Shown here piece after piece: positions 55,268 through 63,306 of a DNA stretch of 64,000 bases (position 1 is its first letter; the number at the start of each line of letters is the position of its first letter). Both the position numbers and the translations under genes were made by a program. The notes under the pieces are model-generated. The model was not told where the DNA came from, ran no database searches, and saw only the letters and a program-made list of their open reading frames with translations. Origin of the DNA: Lachnospiraceae bacterium (GTDB taxonomy: Bacteria > Bacillota > Clostridia > Lachnospirales > Lachnospiraceae); contig JAFQVJ010000068.1 of assembly GCA_017408025.1 (NCBI GenBank), forward strand, positions 1 through 64,000. The letters run 5' to 3'.

Positions 55268-55278
55268 TAGGAGGAAAA

Positions 55279-56577
55279 ATGGATAATGCAAATACTCCAA
55301 ATAATAATGTAAATAACAAAATAGTCCTGACAAGGCTTAATCTGGACAATATGCAGCCAGCAACATTTTTTGCTATTTATGAAAATGGTAAGGCACAAAG
55401 GGTAGAGCTTTTCTATGATGATGACAGATATGATCTTGGCAATATATATGTTGCTCATGTCAATGATCTTGTTAAAAATATTAATGCAGCATTTGTAGAA
55501 TATGCACCAGGTCACAAGGGCTACCTTTCCTTGGAAGAGTATCACGAAAAGAGCGATAGCGTATTCTTCACAAACAGAAAGAATACTAGAAAAGTCTGCC
55601 AAGGCGACAATATCCTTATACAGGTAAAAAAGGAGCCCATAAAGACTAAGGATGCTGTTGTATCTACAAATATAGAATATTCCGGAAAATATATTGTGCT
55701 TACATATGGCAAGTCTGACATATCAGTCTCATCAAAGATAACTGATAATTCTATAAGAGATGTTTTAAAAAAGCTTGGTGAAAGCTTTATAGCAAGTATA
55801 GATTTTGACAATCAGCAGTATCCTTTATTCACAGAAGAGATATTTATGTCTATTTTACATGGTACTGGCATAATATTCCGCACAGAATGTGGAACAGAAG
55901 AAGCTCTCGAAAATCAAGGTTTAATTCGTGAAGAGCTCGTAAGGCTTTTTCAGGAATTTCTCATGATATTTCATAAGGCTATGTCGTCTAAGGGCAGGAC
56001 TCTTATCAAAGAGGCACAAACCCCCATAATAACCATGACAAAAAATGCTCTTAAACACACTGAAAATGAAGACAATGAGGTTATAACAGATTCAAAGGAA
56101 ATATTTGATACATTGGCATCGGAAGGCATTAAAGCAAGACTTTATCTGGACGAGCTATTGCCGCTATATAAGCTTTACAGTGTAGAATCTGTTTTGAATG
56201 AGATAATATCTAAAAAGATATGGCTTAAATCAGGTGGTTATCTTATCATTGAATACACAGAGGCCATGACTGTAATCGATGTGAATACTGGCAAGTGCGA
56301 CCAAGGCAAAGATAAAGAGAAGACTATCATGAAGATTAACACAGAGGCTGCTGATGAAATATTAAGGCAGCTCCGTCTTAGAAATATCTCAGGTATAATC
56401 ATTGTAGACTTCATTGACATGAAATCAGAGGATTTCAAGTCCCAATTAATGCGACAATTAAAGTCTAAAGCAGCAAAGGACCAGGTACGAACAACCATAG
56501 TTGATATGACCCGACTAAATCTAGTAGAAATTACTAGAAAGAAGATTCGTGAGAGAATCATAATCAAAAAAAGCTAA
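55279..56577 (+). CDS. rng: Ribonuclease E/G family protein
   Basis: RNase G-type endonucleases process rRNA and degrade mRNA. The 432-residue protein has the S1-like region (VKNINAAFVEYAPGHKGYLSLEE), the RNase H-like fold and the metal-binding catalytic segment TVIDVNTGK near residue 332 with IIVDFIDM near 373. It ends at RERIIIKKS, so the zinc-link CPxC motif of the proteobacterial enzymes is missing. In many clostridia rplU, ysxB and rpmA follow; here dpaA follows. Confidence 0.9.
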   Translation: MDNANTPNNNVNNKIVLTRLNLDNMQPATFFAIYENGKAQRVELFYDDDRYDLGNIYVAHVNDLVKNINAAFVEYAPGHKGYLSLEEYHEKSDSVFFTNRKNTRKVCQGDNILIQVKKEPIKTKDAVVSTNIEYSGKYIVLTYGKSDISVSSKITDNSIRDVLKKLGESFIASIDFDNQQYPLFTEEIFMSILHGTGIIFRTECGTEEALENQGLIREELVRLFQEFLMIFHKAMSSKGRTLIKEAQTPIITMTKNALKHTENEDNEVITDSKEIFDTLASEGIKARLYLDELLPLYKLYSVESVLNEIISKKIWLKSGGYLIIEYTEAMTVIDVNTGKCDQGKDKEKTIMKINTEAADEILRQLRLRNISGIIIVDFIDMKSEDFKSQLMRQLKSKAAKDQVRTTIVDMTRLNLVEITRKKIRERIIIKKS

Positions 56578-56592
56578 AATTATTTACTTATC

Positions 56593-56619
56593 ATATTTTT
56601 GTTGCCTCCTGCATATACT
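56593..56619 (+). promoter_or_regulatory. Candidate mother-cell (sigma-E/K type) promoter of dpaA
   Basis: ATATT (56593-56597), 14 bases, then CATATACT (56612-56619), which matches the Bacillus sigma-E -10 CATACAnT at seven of eight positions. A start near 56626 would lie in the loop of the hairpin described next. Dipicolinate is made in the mother cell, which fits. Confidence 0.45.
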
Positions 56620-56641
56620 GTTGTGACACAGTACAGGAGGC
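56604..56641 (+). promoter_or_regulatory. Hairpin covering the dpaA ribosome binding site
   Basis: GCCTCCTG (56604-56611) pairs with CAGGAGGC (56634-56641), and TACTGT (56616-56621) pairs with ACAGTA (56628-56633) around the loop TGTGAC. The right arm contains the complete AGGAGG ribosome binding site of dpaA. It could also act as a weak terminator for RNase G, but the tail is only GAATTTT. Confidence 0.7.
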
Positions 56642-56648
56642 GAATTTT

Positions 56649-57575
56649 ATGACAGAATACAATTGTAATAAAGACATTTCCATAGGAGTTATAGCCTGTG
56701 ATTTAAGACAGGTATATATGGCAAGAATGCTTGCCAAGGTGGGGTATAAAATACATCTTGTTTATTCCGAGAATCTTGATAAAGAAAAGCTTTACAGAAT
56801 CATGCTTGACTCCGACTTTTCTGAATTCAAAAATCTTCGCATTTCCAACGATATAACAGACATCCTTATATCTTCAGAAGTTATAGCTGGTCCTGTACCA
56901 TTTGACAAAATCAGCGAATTTATAACTATACCTAAATTTATAAATGCCTTGACAGATAGAGCGAATTTAAACAAAACCCTGCTTTTTGCAGGTGTTATTG
57001 ATGCTGATTGTAAAGAGATTCTTCTAAAAAATGGTGTTGAATGTATAGATTTTATGGAGATAGAGGAGCTTGCAGTATATAACACTATAGCCACCGCAGA
57101 AGGAATTATCGCTGAGGCCATCTTAAACAAAGAAACTAATCTTCATAATAGTGAATGCATGGTCTTAGGATACGGTAAGTGCGCAAAAACACTTGCTAAT
57201 AAATTAAAGGGTATAGGCGCTAATGTGACAGTAGTTGCAAGAAATCCAATGGATTTAACAACAGCATCAAGTCTTGGACATTCAACCTTAAATATTGCAT
57301 CATTAAAAAATCACATTTATTGCTTTGAATACATTTTTAACACTATTCCTCACATGATTCTTGATGATTCAGTATTAGAGCACGTACATCCTGAATCTGT
57401 CATATTCGACATAGCATCATTACCTGGTGGAGTAGACAAATATTCAGCTGCCAAAAGAAATATAAAGCTAGTTCATTCTCTTGGCATTCCTGGAAAACAC
57501 GCTCCAAAATCAAGTGGTGAGGCAATTGGAAATTATCTGATGCAGTATATAGAAAAGCAAGTAGACATAATATAA
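56649..57575 (+). CDS. dpaA: Dipicolinate synthase subunit A
   Basis: With subunit B this enzyme makes dipicolinic acid, the calcium chelator of the spore core, from dihydrodipicolinate. The 308-residue protein has the SpoVFA N-terminal domain (GVIACDLRQVYMARML) and a Rossmann motif MVLGYGKCAKTLA near residue 172, followed by IFDIASLPGGVD and GIPGKHAPKSSG. Also known as spoVFA. Subunit B follows after a 102-base gap. Confidence 0.94.
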   Translation: MTEYNCNKDISIGVIACDLRQVYMARMLAKVGYKIHLVYSENLDKEKLYRIMLDSDFSEFKNLRISNDITDILISSEVIAGPVPFDKISEFITIPKFINALTDRANLNKTLLFAGVIDADCKEILLKNGVECIDFMEIEELAVYNTIATAEGIIAEAILNKETNLHNSECMVLGYGKCAKTLANKLKGIGANVTVVARNPMDLTTASSLGHSTLNIASLKNHIYCFEYIFNTIPHMILDDSVLEHVHPESVIFDIASLPGGVDKYSAAKRNIKLVHSLGIPGKHAPKSSGEAIGNYLMQYIEKQVDII

Positions 57576-57677
57576 ATATGTAAATATATTATGTAATAAT
57601 TTAATAATTTTGTTTATCACACACTATACCTTCCTGAATAGAATACATTATCACATTATTTTTAGGAGATTATGATA

Positions 57678-58271
57678 ATGGATATTAAAGGAAAAACAAT
57701 AGGTGTAGCCTTTACAGGCTCCTTTTGCACATATAAAAAAGCATTTACAGAATTAAGAAAGCTTGTGGAGGCAGGAGCTGATGTATATACAATCTTTTCC
57801 GATAGATCTGCATCCATCACTTCAAGATTTGGTGAACCTTCCGCTTATCTTCAAGAAGCTGAAGATATAACTGGACACAAGCCTATTCTCACAATTGAAG
57901 GTGCAGAGCCTATAGGCCCGAAAGCATACCTTGATGTAATGATTATGTTACCTTGTACTGGAAATACTGCTGCAAAGCTTTGCAACGGTATAGTTGACAG
58001 TCCGGTTCTTATGGCTGCAAAAGCTCATCTTCGTAATGAAAAGCCTCTTGTAATTACCATATCTACAAATGATGGTCTCTCAATGAACTTAAAGAATATA
58101 GGATTGCTTATGAATACTAAAAATATTTATTTTGTTCCTTTTGGACAGGATGATCACATCAAGAAACCCAATTCTCTCGTTGCTCATATTGATATGGTTA
58201 TACCAACAATTGAACTTGCACTTGAAGGGAAACAGATTCAGCCTGTGGTTGTAAGTCCATTTATTAAATAA
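57678..58271 (+). CDS. dpaB: Dipicolinate synthase subunit B
   Basis: A flavoprotein-like subunit (SpoVFB) that joins DpaA in making dipicolinate in the mother cell. The 197-residue protein shows GVAFTGSFCTYKKAF, EPIGPKAYLDVMIMLPCTGNT and the C-terminal FVPFGQDD. AGGAG at 57664-57668 favours the ATG at 57678 over the one at 57672. The 102-base gap upstream is AT-rich with no clear terminator, so one transcript with dpaA is likely. Confidence 0.94.
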   Translation: MDIKGKTIGVAFTGSFCTYKKAFTELRKLVEAGADVYTIFSDRSASITSRFGEPSAYLQEAEDITGHKPILTIEGAEPIGPKAYLDVMIMLPCTGNTAAKLCNGIVDSPVLMAAKAHLRNEKPLVITISTNDGLSMNLKNIGLLMNTKNIYFVPFGQDDHIKKPNSLVAHIDMVIPTIELALEGKQIQPVVVSPFIK

Positions 58272-58308
58272 TTTATCATCATGCCAAGAAGGCAGAAAGG
58301 TCAAGTAT

Positions 58309-60246
58309 ATGTGTGGAATATCAGGATTTTTTAACCCTTACATGAACTTTTTTAAGGATGAAGCTTATTGGCGCCACACCATCAGAAAAATGAATACAGC
58401 CATAAGGCATCGAGGTCCTGATGATTCCGGTGGCTTTCTGACAGAAAATTGTGGTCTCGGTCATGTTCGTCTGTCTATAATTGATTTGGAAGGCGGACAC
58501 CAGCCGATGACAAAGATGTACGGTTCATCAAAGTACCTCTATAAACAGAATGAAAATGTTAAAGTATGCCATTACAGTCGTTCAAGAACTGTTGCCATAG
58601 TCTACAACGGTGAAATTTATAATATGAATGAGCTTCGAAATGAGCTCATCTGTGAAAGCGAAGCTCGCAAGAACATGCCTGGTGATGTTTCTGAACCTGT
58701 ATTTTTTGATACAAACAGTGATACAGAGGTTATTTTAAACGGTTATATTCTTCATGGTATTGACTATGTAAATAAGCTTAACGGTATCTTTGCATTTGCC
58801 ATCTACGACAGTCTTAATGGACTATACATTTGTCGAGACAGAGTAGGTGTTAAACCTTTATTTTATACTGAAATTGGCAATGACATTATCTTTTCCTCAG
58901 AGATAAAAGGCCTATTTGCACATCCGCTGGCTAAACCAGTTATAGATATTAACTCACTTAGAAGCGTGTTTGGTCTTGGTCCCGCAAAGAAGCAAGGTAG
59001 TGGAGTGTTTAAAAATGTCCGTGAAGTTTTGCCTGGACATTATCTTCATGTAACCTTTGACGGTGTAGATGATGTAGCATATTGGCAGCTTGTAAGTCAT
59101 TCTCACGAAGATTCACTTGAAGAAACTATCGAGAAAACAGCTTATCTTGTCAAGGATGCTGTGGAAATGCAGATGCTTGCAGATATTCCTATATGCACAT
59201 TTCTTTCAGGTGGCATTGACTCAAGCCTTGTATCAGCTATATGCGCCAAGAAGCTTGCCAATGATGGCAAAAAGCTGACCACTTATAGCTTTGATTTCAA
59301 GGATAATAACATTTACTTTAAATCAAATGATTTCCAGCCTTCCGAGGACAGACCGTATGTTGACATCATGAAGGAACACATCAAATCTGACCATATTTAC
59401 CTGGAGTGTCCGTATGAACAACTGTATGATTATCTCTTTGATACTGTAAAAGCAAGAGACTTACCATGCATGACCGATGTTGAGAGCTCCCTGTTATATT
59501 TTTGTGGTCTTGTGGCTGACAATCACAAGGTTGTACTCACGGGTGAATGCGCAGATGAAATCTTTGGTGGCTATCCATGGTTCCATAAAAAGGATTTGCT
59601 TGAAGCTGGTACTTTTCCATGGTCCACAGATTTATCTCCAAGAACTATGCTCTTAAAGGATGAAGTTAAAAATGAACTGGATATACCTGCCTATATCCGC
59701 CAAATTTACGATCAAAGTATCGCAGCCACGCCTAGACTTATAGGTGAGAAGGGCGAGGAGGCTATGCGACGTGAAATTTCATATCTTAATCTGACATGGT
59801 TTATGACTACACTTTTAGATCGAATGGATAGAACCAGCATGTACAATGGACTTGAAGCCAGAGTGCCTTTTGCGGATCACCGTATAGTCGAATATCTTTG
59901 GAATGTGCCTTGGGAAATGAAATACCACAATAATACAGTAAAAGGGCTGCTACGCGAAGCTACAAATAGACTTGGGGTATTGCCTGACAGCGTGCTTAAT
60001 CGCAGAAAGAGTCCTTATCCAAAGACTTATCACCCCGGCTATGAGGCTTTACTTGGGCAGCAGTTTAAAGAGCTTTTATCATCACCAAATGAGCCGATAC
60101 ACGAGCTTATTGATAAACAGAAGGCTTTACAGTTTATAAGCAGCGAAAAGGATTACGGAAAGCCTTGGTATGGTCAGCTCATGGCTGGTCCTCAGCTTAT
60201 AGCATATATGCTGCAGGTTAATTATTGGATGAAAATGTGGTCTTAA
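58309..60246 (+). CDS. asnB: Asparagine synthase, glutamine-hydrolysing
   Basis: AsnB makes asparagine from aspartate, ATP and glutamine. The N-terminal glutaminase begins with the Cys nucleophile (MCGISGFFNP) and has RHRGPDDSG; the synthetase domain has the pyrophosphate loop FLSGGIDSSL near residue 299 and GECADEIFGGYPW near 420. The 645 residues include an insertion in the glutaminase (about 85-135) seen in clostridial AsnB. A related amidotransferase with another substrate cannot be excluded. Confidence 0.93.
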   Translation: MCGISGFFNPYMNFFKDEAYWRHTIRKMNTAIRHRGPDDSGGFLTENCGLGHVRLSIIDLEGGHQPMTKMYGSSKYLYKQNENVKVCHYSRSRTVAIVYNGEIYNMNELRNELICESEARKNMPGDVSEPVFFDTNSDTEVILNGYILHGIDYVNKLNGIFAFAIYDSLNGLYICRDRVGVKPLFYTEIGNDIIFSSEIKGLFAHPLAKPVIDINSLRSVFGLGPAKKQGSGVFKNVREVLPGHYLHVTFDGVDDVAYWQLVSHSHEDSLEETIEKTAYLVKDAVEMQMLADIPICTFLSGGIDSSLVSAICAKKLANDGKKLTTYSFDFKDNNIYFKSNDFQPSEDRPYVDIMKEHIKSDHIYLECPYEQLYDYLFDTVKARDLPCMTDVESSLLYFCGLVADNHKVVLTGECADEIFGGYPWFHKKDLLEAGTFPWSTDLSPRTMLLKDEVKNELDIPAYIRQIYDQSIAATPRLIGEKGEEAMRREISYLNLTWFMTTLLDRMDRTSMYNGLEARVPFADHRIVEYLWNVPWEMKYHNNTVKGLLREATNRLGVLPDSVLNRRKSPYPKTYHPGYEALLGQQFKELLSSPNEPIHELIDKQKALQFISSEKDYGKPWYGQLMAGPQLIAYMLQVNYWMKMWS

Positions 60247-60250
60247 AATG

Positions 60251-60279
60251 TGGACTTGAATGATATTTTGATGTATAAT
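60251..60279 (+). promoter_or_regulatory. Promoter for the HlyD-like/YggS/sepF genes
   Basis: TGGACT (60251-60256), 17 bases and a perfect TATAAT (60274-60279) preceded by TG. An 8-bp hairpin (ACAGATTA/TAATCTGT) lies in the leader before the GGAGG of the next gene. Confidence 0.5.
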
Positions 60280-60353
60280 GAGGGATATGATTAAAGACAG
60301 ATTACAGATATTGTTTAATCTGTAGAAGTCTGATATTTCATGTGGAGGATACA

Positions 60354-61766
60354 GTGACTGATAATCATAATAGAAGAAACAATAGAAGAGTAGTTAAATA
60401 TAGAAAGCGACGCAATATAAATATCGGTGTTCTTATATTTGCATGTATTTTCATATATTTCGTTATCTACATCGCCATGTTCTTAACGCGCGACAGGATT
60501 TCAGTATATGAAGTTGTCTATGGACAGACAGCCGATTCATCAAACAAGTTTTATGAGGGTCTTATTATTAGAGACGAAACACCATTTTATGCCCCAAGCG
60601 CAGGATATCTTAATTGTTTTGTGCGTGAAGGTGAGAAGGTGGCTGTTGGTTCGACTGTCTACACCATAGATGAAAATGGAAATATTACCGAGCTTTTGCA
60701 AGAAACACTTGCTGAAAGCGACACTTTAACTGACGACAATTATGCGTCTATTAAGAATATGATTTCTGACTTCACACTTAAATATAGCGATACCAATTTT
60801 GATTCAGTATATGATTTTAAAGTGGATATTGATGCTGCATTACTTGAATATGTCAATCTGAACGCAATCAATGATATCATTGGTTCAATGAGTGCAGAAA
60901 GTCTGGCATTATTTAACATGGTAAAGGCTGAGCAGTCTGGCATTATCGCATATTACGTTGACGGCTACGAGGATAAATCTGTTGAAGGGCTTACCACAAC
61001 AGATTTTAATAAAGAGGCATATGTAAAGACCACTAACAAATCTAATGACCTTGTGGCAGCAGGTAGTCCAATTTATAAAACCATAAACAGTGAAAAATGG
61101 GATATTGTCATACCTTTGTCAGATGAAGATGTAAAAAAATATTTTGAGGATACCCGTATCAAGATACGTTTTCAGGAAGATAATATTACGGCTGTGGGTG
61201 ACTTTGAGATTATGTATATAAATGGACAAGCCTATGGACGTATTTCTCTTGAACAGTATATGGTTCGTTATGCTTCTGAGCGTTTTATAAATATTCAGAT
61301 TGTAGAGGATCAGATTGAAGGACTAAAAATTCCGAAAACCGCTCTTGTGACTTTTGATTTTTATATCATTCCGGAAAAATTTGCAACTTATGGCGGCAAT
61401 ACTTCTGATGCTGGCTTCCTTGTAGAAAAATATGATGAAGATGGCAATGTGTCAGTTGAGTATATCAATCCAATGATTTATGAATTCAAAGATGGATATT
61501 ATTATGTCAGTACAGAGGATTTTAGTTCAGGCCAAAATCTTATATTAGAAGACAATTCCGAAAAATACACAATCAGTGCTAAACAGTCACTTACAGGTGT
61601 ATACAATATCAATAATGGATATTGTGTATTTAGAGATGTAAATATTTTAGCTACAACGAATGATTATTATATAGTCGAAAGTGGTACAGCATATGGTCTG
61701 TTAGTCTATGATCATATTGTTCTTGACAGCTCAGCTGTCACGGAAAATCAGGTTGTATATCACTAA
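60354..61766 (+). CDS. HlyD-like membrane-anchored protein
   Basis: The protein has a basic N terminus (about 1-25), one membrane helix (about 27-49) and an extracytoplasmic region with a biotinyl/lipoyl-like hairpin segment (EGLIIRDETPFYAPSAGYL is typical; continues GEKVAVGSTVYTI). It resembles HlyD-family adaptor proteins, and in Lachnospiraceae it is conserved next to yggS and sepF, which suggests a link to division or envelope rather than efflux. GGAGG at 60344-60348 sets a GTG start at 60354; the GTG at 60342 lies before that site. Confidence 0.8.
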   Translation: MTDNHNRRNNRRVVKYRKRRNINIGVLIFACIFIYFVIYIAMFLTRDRISVYEVVYGQTADSSNKFYEGLIIRDETPFYAPSAGYLNCFVREGEKVAVGSTVYTIDENGNITELLQETLAESDTLTDDNYASIKNMISDFTLKYSDTNFDSVYDFKVDIDAALLEYVNLNAINDIIGSMSAESLALFNMVKAEQSGIIAYYVDGYEDKSVEGLTTTDFNKEAYVKTTNKSNDLVAAGSPIYKTINSEKWDIVIPLSDEDVKKYFEDTRIKIRFQEDNITAVGDFEIMYINGQAYGRISLEQYMVRYASERFINIQIVEDQIEGLKIPKTALVTFDFYIIPEKFATYGGNTSDAGFLVEKYDEDGNVSVEYINPMIYEFKDGYYYVSTEDFSSGQNLILEDNSEKYTISAKQSLTGVYNINNGYCVFRDVNILATTNDYYIVESGTAYGLLVYDHIVLDSSAVTENQVVYH

Positions 61767-61786
61767 GGTATAGGAGTGTGAACAGG

Positions 61787-62479
61787 ATGTTAATAGAAAA
61801 TTACAATGATGTAAATGAAAAGGTTAATGCTGCCTGTAAAAAAGTTGGCAGGAATCGGGATGAAGTTACACTTATTGCTGTCAGCAAAACAAAGCCAGCT
61901 GAAAACATTGCCGAATTATATGAATATGGTGTAAGAGATTTTGGTGAAAATAAGGTCCAGGAAATGGTTGAAAAGTATGAACTTCTTCCAAAAGATATAC
62001 GTTGGCATCTCATAGGTCATTTACAAACCAACAAGGTTAAATATATAGTTGATAAGGTTCATCTGATTCATTCGGTAGATTCTGTAAAGCTTGCCGAACA
62101 AATCGAAAAAGAGGCGGCAAAAAAGGGTGTCATTGTCAATATTCTTGTTCAGGTAAATGTTGCCAATGAAGAGACAAAGTTTGGTCTTGATAAAGATGAG
62201 ACGATAAAAAATGTAGAAGCAATATCAAAATTTGAACATATTAGGATAAAAGGTCTTATGACTATAGCACCTTTTGTGGAGGATAGCGAAGAAAATCGTA
62301 AATATTTTAACAATTTAAAGCAATTATCGGTTGACATACAAAAGAAAAACATTGATAATGTAGATATGGATTTTCTCTCCATGGGAATGAGCGGTGATTT
62401 TGAGACTGCCATAGAAGAGGGAGCAACGCTGATTCGCGTTGGTACAAGCATTTTCGGAATGAGAAATTACAATAATTAA
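61787..62479 (+). CDS. YggS family pyridoxal phosphate homeostasis protein
   Basis: A small fold-III PLP protein without a known catalytic reaction, involved in PLP balance. The PLP Lys is in LIAVSKTKPAENI near residue 34; DFGENKVQEM, WHLIGHLQTNKVKYI and LSMGMSGDFETAIEEGATLIRVGTSIFG are other signature pieces (the last shortened to MSGDFETAI here as evidence). AGGAG favours the ATG at 61787 over the GTG at 61778. It precedes sepF by 17 bases, a classical pairing (ylmE-ylmF). Confidence 0.94.
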   Translation: MLIENYNDVNEKVNAACKKVGRNRDEVTLIAVSKTKPAENIAELYEYGVRDFGENKVQEMVEKYELLPKDIRWHLIGHLQTNKVKYIVDKVHLIHSVDSVKLAEQIEKEAAKKGVIVNILVQVNVANEETKFGLDKDETIKNVEAISKFEHIRIKGLMTIAPFVEDSEENRKYFNNLKQLSVDIQKKNIDNVDMDFLSMGMSGDFETAIEEGATLIRVGTSIFGMRNYNN

Positions 62480-62496
62480 GATATAGGAGTGTAATG

Positions 62497-63048
62497 ATGA
62501 GTAAATTTGGTGATAAGTTTTTAAACCTTTTAAGATTGAATGACGACGAAGACTATGATGATTACGAAGACTATGATGATTACGACGATTATGATGATGA
62601 GCCAAAGAAGTCATTTAAAAAATCAAAGAAAGAAGATTTAGATGATTTTGATGAACCTGATTTGAAAAATACAAATGATGTTCAGCCTAAGGTTCAGAAA
62701 CCACAGAAAGTCGCAGCACGTGGAAACAGCAAAGTTGTTCCAATGAGAACAGGGAGAAACAATATGGAAGTTTGTGTAATTAAACCTGCAAATGTTGAAG
62801 ATGCAAGAGAGATAACAGATACACTTTTAAGTGGTCGTGCCGTTGTCCTCAACCTTGAAGGTCTTCATGTTGATGTTGCACAGAGAATCATTGACTTTAC
62901 ATCTGGTTCATGCTATTCAATCAATGGAAATCTTCAGAAGATATCGAGCTACATATTTATTATCACACCTGAATCAGTTGAGATTTCAGGTGATTTTCAG
63001 GAGCTTCTCGGTGGTGGATTTGATGTTGCTACATTCAAACAGCAGTAA
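62497..63048 (+). CDS. sepF: Cell division protein SepF
   Basis: SepF polymerises on the membrane and anchors FtsZ in Gram-positive bacteria. The N-terminal amphipathic helix (KFGDKFLNLLRL) is the membrane anchor; residues about 15-60 are an acidic Asp/Tyr-rich low-complexity linker; the C-terminal 90 residues form the SepF domain (VVLNLEGLHVDVAQRIIDF; SGSCYSINGNLQKISSYIF is cut at LQKIS). Two ATGs lie side by side; the second, 62497, is better spaced from AGGAG. Confidence 0.94.
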   Translation: MSKFGDKFLNLLRLNDDEDYDDYEDYDDYDDYDDEPKKSFKKSKKEDLDDFDEPDLKNTNDVQPKVQKPQKVAARGNSKVVPMRTGRNNMEVCVIKPANVEDAREITDTLLSGRAVVLNLEGLHVDVAQRIIDFTSGSCYSINGNLQKISSYIFIITPESVEISGDFQELLGGGFDVATFKQQ

Positions 63049-63065
63049 TTTTTAATCAAACATAT

Positions 63066-63106
63066 TCCCTCGGCTGGACAGGCTAGAGCTTGTTACATCC
63101 GAGGGA
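63066..63106 (+). terminator. Hairpin after sepF
   Basis: TCCCTCGG (63066-63073) pairs with CCGAGGGA (63099-63106), and an inner stem ACAGGC/GCTTGT with loop TAGA lies at 63078-63093. It is followed by CATTTATTATTG, not a real T-run. Possible terminator of sepF. Confidence 0.5.
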
Positions 63107-63109
63107 CAT

Positions 63110-63156
63110 TTATTATTGTATAGGAAAGTTCTAGAAACTTTCCTATACAATAATAA
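63110..63156. repeat. 21-bp perfect inverted repeat, copy B (core ATAGGAAAGTTCT)
   Basis: The arms 63110-63130 and 63136-63156 are perfectly complementary around the loop CTAGA. The inner part matches copy A at 31384-31430; the outer part differs but still pairs. It lies directly before the structured element R2. Confidence 0.7.
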
Positions 63157-63162
63157 TCAGAT

Positions 63163-63277
63163 GAGCACTCGCGCGAGAAAAAATGTCAGCAAAAGCTGAC
63201 CGTGCTCGGCTCGCAAAGTGGAGCAAGTCCCTCATTTATGAGGGATTTAGAGAATTGAAGTGGACTTGTCCACTTTG
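63163..63277 (+). repeat. Structured intergenic element, copy R2
   Basis: Head: GAGCAC pairs with GTGCTC and encloses two hairpins, CTCGCGCGAG and GTCAGC/GCTGAC. Then CAAAGTGG and CAAGTCC of the left arm pair with GGACTTG and CCACTTTG of the right arm (one bulge), around an inner hairpin CTCATTTATGAG. Sequence and order match R1 (16771-16874), with paired changes in the stem. It ends 29 bases before aroB. Confidence 0.6.
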
Positions 63278-63306
63278 TATAACTATTTTAAAATTAGGAG
63301 GCAATT

